A stretch of 64,000 bases of DNA, taken from Medicago truncatula. Taxonomy: Eukaryota > Streptophyta > Magnoliopsida > Fabales > Fabaceae. The DNA is taken from positions 51,812,494-51,876,493 of the forward strand of contig NC_053045.1 in assembly GCF_003473485.1 (NCBI RefSeq). Direction: 5' to 3'. This document shows positions 59,901-64,000 of the stretch, piece after piece. Within the stretch, counting starts at the first letter, position 1. The number at the start of each line of letters is the position of its first letter. The position numbers and the translations under genes are program-made. Below the pieces are notes generated by a model. It made no database searches. It was not told the origin of the DNA and was given only the letters and a program-made list of their open reading frames with translations.

Positions 59901-59989
59901 TAAATTTGTCTGTCTTCCAGAAAATGCATGCAATCTTTAAGCAAGCCGGACCGCCAGCAACGTGGATGGAATGCTCGTCCATACAATAA
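56911..59989 (+). CDS. SRO-type inactive poly(ADP-ribose) polymerase (short class)
   Basis: Five exons join in frame to 325 aa: 56911-57341, 57501-57739, 57830-57972, 58065-58160, 59921-59989. An acidic N-terminus (EDESAISDCESVASGG) is followed by a PARP-like domain at about 60-240, with VKHVWYGASSREEIVDIIQH, GFGYVHSNGLRLSP and FRHLLLCRVIMGKLEAVP. An RST domain follows at about 245-320 (PFMQFPTLISALSKILPPS, HEMIQKVRKVAGDKLLFSVI). The family binds transcription factors through RST, and its PARP domain usually lacks the full catalytic triad. No WWE domain is present, which places it with the short SRO2-SRO5 type, linked to stress responses. Intron 4 is 1760 bp and repeat-filled. The last exon encodes only 22 residues. 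Confidence 0.92.
58492..58536 (-). repeat. Tail-like microinsertion in SRO intron 4
   Basis: GAAGCATAGTAGA (58492-58504) and GAAGCATAGCAGA (58524-58536) differ at one base and flank a 19-base spacer, GCTTC plus T11 plus ACA. Confidence 0.55.
58757..59148 (+). repeat. Tandem duplication of about 195 bp in SRO intron 4
   Basis: GTGCTTAAACAAATCTGTCT, AAGGGTGTTTCTTAT-like and GCAAAAATAGAG words recur in the same order in two neighbouring copies, with about 15-20% difference judged by eye. ATTGAAATGTAACTCAC (about 58311) and its reverse complement-like GTGAGTTACATTTCAA (59155) frame the pair, suggesting a larger inserted unit. Confidence 0.6.
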
Positions 59990-60692
59990 ATACTAAAGAA
60001 AGTGATAGAATACTGGAGTTGACACAAACACTCGCACTAACCAAACTTACATCGAGGTTGAAAACAAGCATGAGAAACAAGGCGACATTTGATTTTTTTT
60101 TTGTTTGGGTGGTATATGCGTTTTGTTTTTATGTTAATTGTACTATAGTAGAAGGAATTGCGTTGTCTTTCTAGTTAGTTACAGCTACTGGTTGGAATAA
60201 TGTAATAGCAGATAGGCTTTTACTATGGGGGATATTTAGCAACTCCAAGTTGCATTCTTAAAAAAAAATTGTTTCATTCGCTTTCTTTTAGTTGTTTGGT
60301 TTCTGTTTTTATTCGGTTACAACAATGTGTTGGTAGACCAATAATAAAGGTTCACACTAGAAGGGTCAAACATTTTCTTACAGACAGGGAAATACTGGAG
60401 TAGCGAGAAAGTTGATGGAGCGTATTATAAAGAGTCATCAAGAGTAAGACTCAAAAGGGCTATGGATTCCATAAGAGTCAAATGCAATGATTAGTTTGTC
60501 TCTTCGATGCAGGGGCAGATGCAGCCTTTTGAGGGGGCTACGGATACATATTTTGCATTTTGACCTCGCTAAATTTGTTATTTTGCAACACTAGCTAAGA
60601 AGTTTAAGAACTCAAAAATCTGAACCCAGCCAGGTTGGATCTGCCAACCTTTCGTTGATTATTTGGTTGAATACAGAAAAATCATGAAAAAA

Positions 60693-60823
60693 TACTCCCT
60701 CCGGTCCTATTTATAAGAGAAATTTAGGTCAACAAAAGTAAATGTATTTGGACTGAATTTTTAACTAGATACATCAACTTTTGTTAACCCAAAATTCTCT
60801 TATAAATAGGACCGGAGGAAGTA
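60693..60823. mobile_element. Stowaway-type MITE, 127 bp hairpin
   Basis: Element 60695-60821 with TA on both sides. CTCCCTCCGGTCCTATTTAT pairs with ATAAATAGGACCGGAGGAAG, and the stem continues through AAGAGAATTT-like and AACAAAAGT words to a short loop. It looks young. Confidence 0.9.
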
Positions 60824-61962
60824 AAATTGAAGAAAGGCTGTCGCTGGAGTTTACTACAAATCCAAACATATGCAAAGTCAATTATTCCCCAGATTCAAAT
60901 GGAGGGTAGTATGTGTGACATGGTTGTTATTATTTGCAGCATGCGATGAATAAACTCTTGTTTGGATTGTCTGAGAGGTTGATGGCTGGATTTGTACCAT
61001 GTATTTGTAGTATAATGGTTCTGTTTATGGGTTCTTTTCTATAATCATTTGCCTACATAACAAACACCACAGCTTTAATAGGCCCCTCTGTATCATCAAC
61101 CAAGAATTTGAAATCCATCAATCAGTTATCATTTGTTTTATAAGTTGCCTTGTTCTTGAGGCATAACATAAGGGTTACTACAACTTGTTTTCTACTGCAC
61201 AAATTACTTACTTGTTATATACTTGGATTTGTATAGGCAGTTACATTAGTAATATACTAACCAGTAACCATGTTTATATGATTTCATACAAGAGATGTTT
61301 GTTTTAAGTTTACTAGATTTATTCATAGGAAGGAATAATTTTTTCTGGGAGAATACAAGAATGCAAGTTTTATTCACATGCATTTTATTTTTTCATGCAA
61401 GCTGAAGTACAAGAGGAAGAAACATAGGTAGAAATCCCACTGTCACAATACATGGATTTGATGAGAAGCCAATGTGATCCCAAAAACAAGGCGTCCAAGG
61501 TTGCAATATGATTGTCCAAGATAGACATACAGCTACACAAAAAATACGATCAATTCTGTTAATTTAATTTGACTGATATGGATTGATAGGGATTGCAGGA
61601 ACTAATTTTCTAACAAGTGATTAGTTTGCACATATTAATTCTAAATTTGCAGGCTAAGACATATTATAGATTCAGAGTAATAGTTAAGTTATATACCCTG
61701 ATACTTTGGCATAAGGCCACTGTCCATTAGAGGACTTACACTAGTTTGACCACTCGTGGAGGAACAACACCAACTCCACCACATATGAACGCTCCATACC
61801 ATACCTATGAGAAAACCAACACTGCTTACTTAGGAGGAAAAAGCAAAGAGCAATTGAATTGAAGTGGGGGAAATCAAAGAGAAACTAGAAAAAAAAGGAG
61901 AACTGACTTGCATGTGATCTTGCCACACAAGCAAACAACCGTACATGTCATATCACACCACT

Positions 61963-62107
61963 AAGTGCGTGTTTGGATCAGGTTCGCAAATATCACGTCC
62001 CAAGTCAAGTTGGATGTGGAAATCCTGAAGCTACAAAGCAAGCTTTTGTGAAAACGTGAAAATCCACCGTAATTTGCTTGAAACAACCGCTAAACCAAAC
62101 AAGTACT
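61963..62107. mobile_element. MITE with GTGTTTGG/CCAAACA ends
   Basis: AAGTGCGTGTTTGGATCAGG at the left pairs with AAACCAAACAAGTACT at the right, and ACGTGAAAATCC-type words pair with GGATGTGG loosely inside. CTAA-like bases flank both ends, fitting a 3-bp PIF/Harbinger duplication, though not firmly. Confidence 0.6.
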
Positions 62108-62936
62108 AATCTTTTAGTTAACACGAAGACTATATTGTTCGACATCATTCATCCTCAAAATCTTTTTTGTTTATTCACAAGATATGAGAGATAAACACCG
62201 ACTCTAATTCTATGAGGATAAATTGATAATTTATTCTTATTTGAAAGAGAGAAAAAAACTAATTTAGAGACTAAATTAATACTAATTTCATTTCATAATT
62301 ATTGTCTCTTTAACATTTTTTTCTTTTTCTTAAAATAATTGTCACTTTACAATATCATCAATGTAACATTTTTTTATTTTCACTATTATGCCCTTATTTA
62401 TTGAATTTCATGCAACTTAATTACTCCACTAACTATGATTAATAAGAATATTTTAATAAATAATAATATTAATTTTATCATTAAAATCAACATAATTAAT
62501 CATTGCCTTAATGATCGTAAAAGCAAAATACTATCCATTGAGTGGAGATGCCCATTCGGCTAATTAGGCACACACTAAACTAAACTTTGGGACAACCATT
62601 ACCACCAAGCTGTCATTTGAACAGTTTGTAGTCATTTTATAAGCAGGCAAAGGGTAGATGATTCGTTGCATTCTTCCACATTCTCCTAATTACTTCACAT
62701 TGGAAAACAAATTTTTCAGAGCAATGTTACTTAAACAACCTTTTTATATGACAATTTATTGGACAACCACGTTAGAAAAAGAAATTTAGATAATGACATA
62801 AATATCAAAGCAATAGAGAGAGAAAGTAGAACAACAACAACAACGTATATATGAAAAGAGAAAGTTGTCAAAAATGTTTGAATTTCTCAAAATCTTAATA
62901 CCAAACCACCACTACCACTCCCTCCCTATAAATACC

Positions 62937-62944
62937 ACATCCTA
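62937..62944 (+). promoter_or_regulatory. TATA box of the DUF1645 gene
   Basis: TATAAATA, preceded by a C-rich stretch (CCACTCCCTCCC), lies about 60 bases before the ATG at 63002. A transcription start near 62970 would leave a short 5' UTR. Confidence 0.65.
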
Positions 62945-63001
62945 GAATCTTCCTACACCTCAATGATGTCACCATAAACTTTCTTCTTCTGAAACGGAAC
63001 G

Positions 63002-63631
63002 ATGACGATGCAAACAGAGTCTCTCCATCAACAATTTTCATCTCCAAGTTTCAGCAGTTATAGTTCTGATACTTTATCTCAAATTGCAGCTAGAGTCATC
63101 CACAACCTCCACACCGAAGAAGACACACTTCTCGAATCTTCACAACAAAACGACACCGTCAACAACGATGACTCTGAGTTCGAGTTCAATTTACTTTCCA
63201 CAGACACTGTCTCCGCCGATGACATTTTCCACAACGGTCAGATCAAACCCACTTACCCACTGTTCGACCAATCTTTACTCAACGGCGTCGTTTCTGTTTC
63301 TCCCGTTCTCCCTGAAACTGTGCCACGGCGTCGTCGTTTACCTCTGAAGAAGCTCATGGCAGTCGAAGGTGAAGAGTTTGACGATGTTGCCCCGGATACG
63401 TACTGCGTGTGGACCCCACCTTGCAAAAAGAGCAGCTCTACGGACTCGGCTTCAAAACGGTGGAAGTTTCGGGATTTGCTACTTCGGAGTCATAGTGATG
63501 GAAAGAAAGAGTCGCTTTTGTTTATGAGCCCCGGTGGTAAGGATAGGTCTGCCGTTAACGGTGGCGTAGGGGAGGCCAAAGATGGGTATCGATCCAAGAG
63601 GAAATTAGGAATTAGCTGGGTTATTCAGTAA
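63002..63631 (+). CDS. DUF1645 family protein
   Basis: A single open frame of 209 aa without introns, as is usual for the family. The Ser-rich start (SPSFSSYSSDTLSQIAARVI) is followed by an acidic stretch (EFEFNLLSTDTVSADDIF). The basic RRRRLPLKKLMAVEGEE lies before VAPDTYCVWTPP. The family block KRWKFRDLLLRSHSDGKKES precedes LLFMSP. DUF1645 proteins are plant-specific, probably nuclear, and some have been linked to grain size or stress tolerance; the mechanism is unknown. The nearby ATG two codons in (63008) is an alternative start. A clear TATA box supports transcription. Confidence 0.88.
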   Translation: MTMQTESLHQQFSSPSFSSYSSDTLSQIAARVIHNLHTEEDTLLESSQQNDTVNNDDSEFEFNLLSTDTVSADDIFHNGQIKPTYPLFDQSLLNGVVSVSPVLPETVPRRRRLPLKKLMAVEGEEFDDVAPDTYCVWTPPCKKSSSTDSASKRWKFRDLLLRSHSDGKKESLLFMSPGGKDRSAVNGGVGEAKDGYRSKRKLGISWVIQ

Positions 63632-64000
63632 TGGGCTTTTGAAGCCTAGATTATTACTATCTTCTCACAATTATTATCTTCAATTCAATTTCGGTGGGTT
63701 TCTTTTGGTGTAATTAAAGTTTGCATAGCATGATAATTTTATTTTATTATAAAATTTGCATGAGATTTAGTTAATGTTTGGATTCGTGATGAGTTTGACA
63801 TATAATGTTTTTGTTTATTTATGCGGTACAATTGAGAGAAGCGATTATTCTTAGCTTCTGATTTTCACGGTGGAATGGTTTTGAAACACACAAAATACGT
63901 TGGACACCAAACCAAACAATGCAATAATACGGTTAGCCACTATTTCGTCAAATCTACCATGATATCGATATGTACATTCTGTGTAAAATTTCTCTTTTAA
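63632..64000. other. 3' flank of the DUF1645 gene
   Basis: Probable 3' UTR for the first 150 bases, then plain AT-rich DNA to the window edge. Confidence 0.5.

Larger units (their letters stand above)
59990..63001. other. Intergenic region with MITEs
   Basis: SRO 3' UTR, then a CAGGGGCAGATGCAGCC piece like a lone hAT end (60513), a full Stowaway hairpin (60695-60821), a TGTTTGG-type MITE (61963-62107) and, at 62301-62349, a weak microinsertion-like repeat (ATTGTCTCTTTA/ATTGTCACTTTA). No gene is seen. Confidence 0.45.

Noticed and set aside
1-64000. CRISPR arrays, operons, riboswitches or other bacterial features
   Set aside because: Nothing of this kind is visible; gene structure is that of a plant nuclear genome.

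Overview
The window is nuclear DNA from a flowering plant. It is AT-rich, and its genes are split by many short GT-AG introns. It carries copia, LINE, SINE, Mutator-like, hAT and Stowaway-type repeats. The gene families and repeat styles suggest a legume, perhaps Medicago or a close relative; that is an inference and no search was run.

I rebuilt ten genes by joining exons whose frames agree across GT-AG sites. Left to right they are: the first codons of an unrecognised minus-strand gene (1-61); a multi-pass membrane protein, minus (2609-4896); a UVR + ApaG protein, minus (7041-10566); a plastid phosphoenolpyruvate/phosphate translocator, plus (15744-18485); an R2R3-MYB factor, plus (25308-27172); a GDSL/SGNH esterase, minus (31425-34129), whose first splice junction is one base out of frame; an intronless inositol phosphate kinase, minus (35831-36787); the 14-exon WD40 rRNA-processing protein UTP13/TORMOZ, minus (38352-46758); an SRO-type inactive PARP, plus (56911-59989); and an intronless DUF1645 protein, plus (63002-63631). 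They look like ordinary, functionally unrelated housekeeping and regulatory genes. I see no operon-like or cluster logic.

The spaces between genes record many insertions. Three Mutator-like elements have 9-10 bp target duplications: 10891-12045, an inverted duplication of a transposase zinc knuckle; 47577-50599, with four alternating hairpin arms; and 54244-55862, with a LINE 3' end inside. An hAT-like element is nested in another at 52280-53555. A hairpin MITE splits a copia remnant at 20225-21660. A long foldback lies at 28893-30150. A SINE family ends in TACTTGAC(A)n. A decayed 5' copy of the MYB gene lies upstream of the intact one.

The most unusual pattern is a set of at least 16 tiny insertions of about 9-23 bp. 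Each is mostly an A or T run and is flanked by 9-16 bp direct repeats. They resemble retroposon insertions reduced to the poly(A) tail. For two of them the intact MYB gene supplies an apparent empty site. They cluster at 13.3-14.4, 23.2-23.7 and 55.2-56.2 kb.
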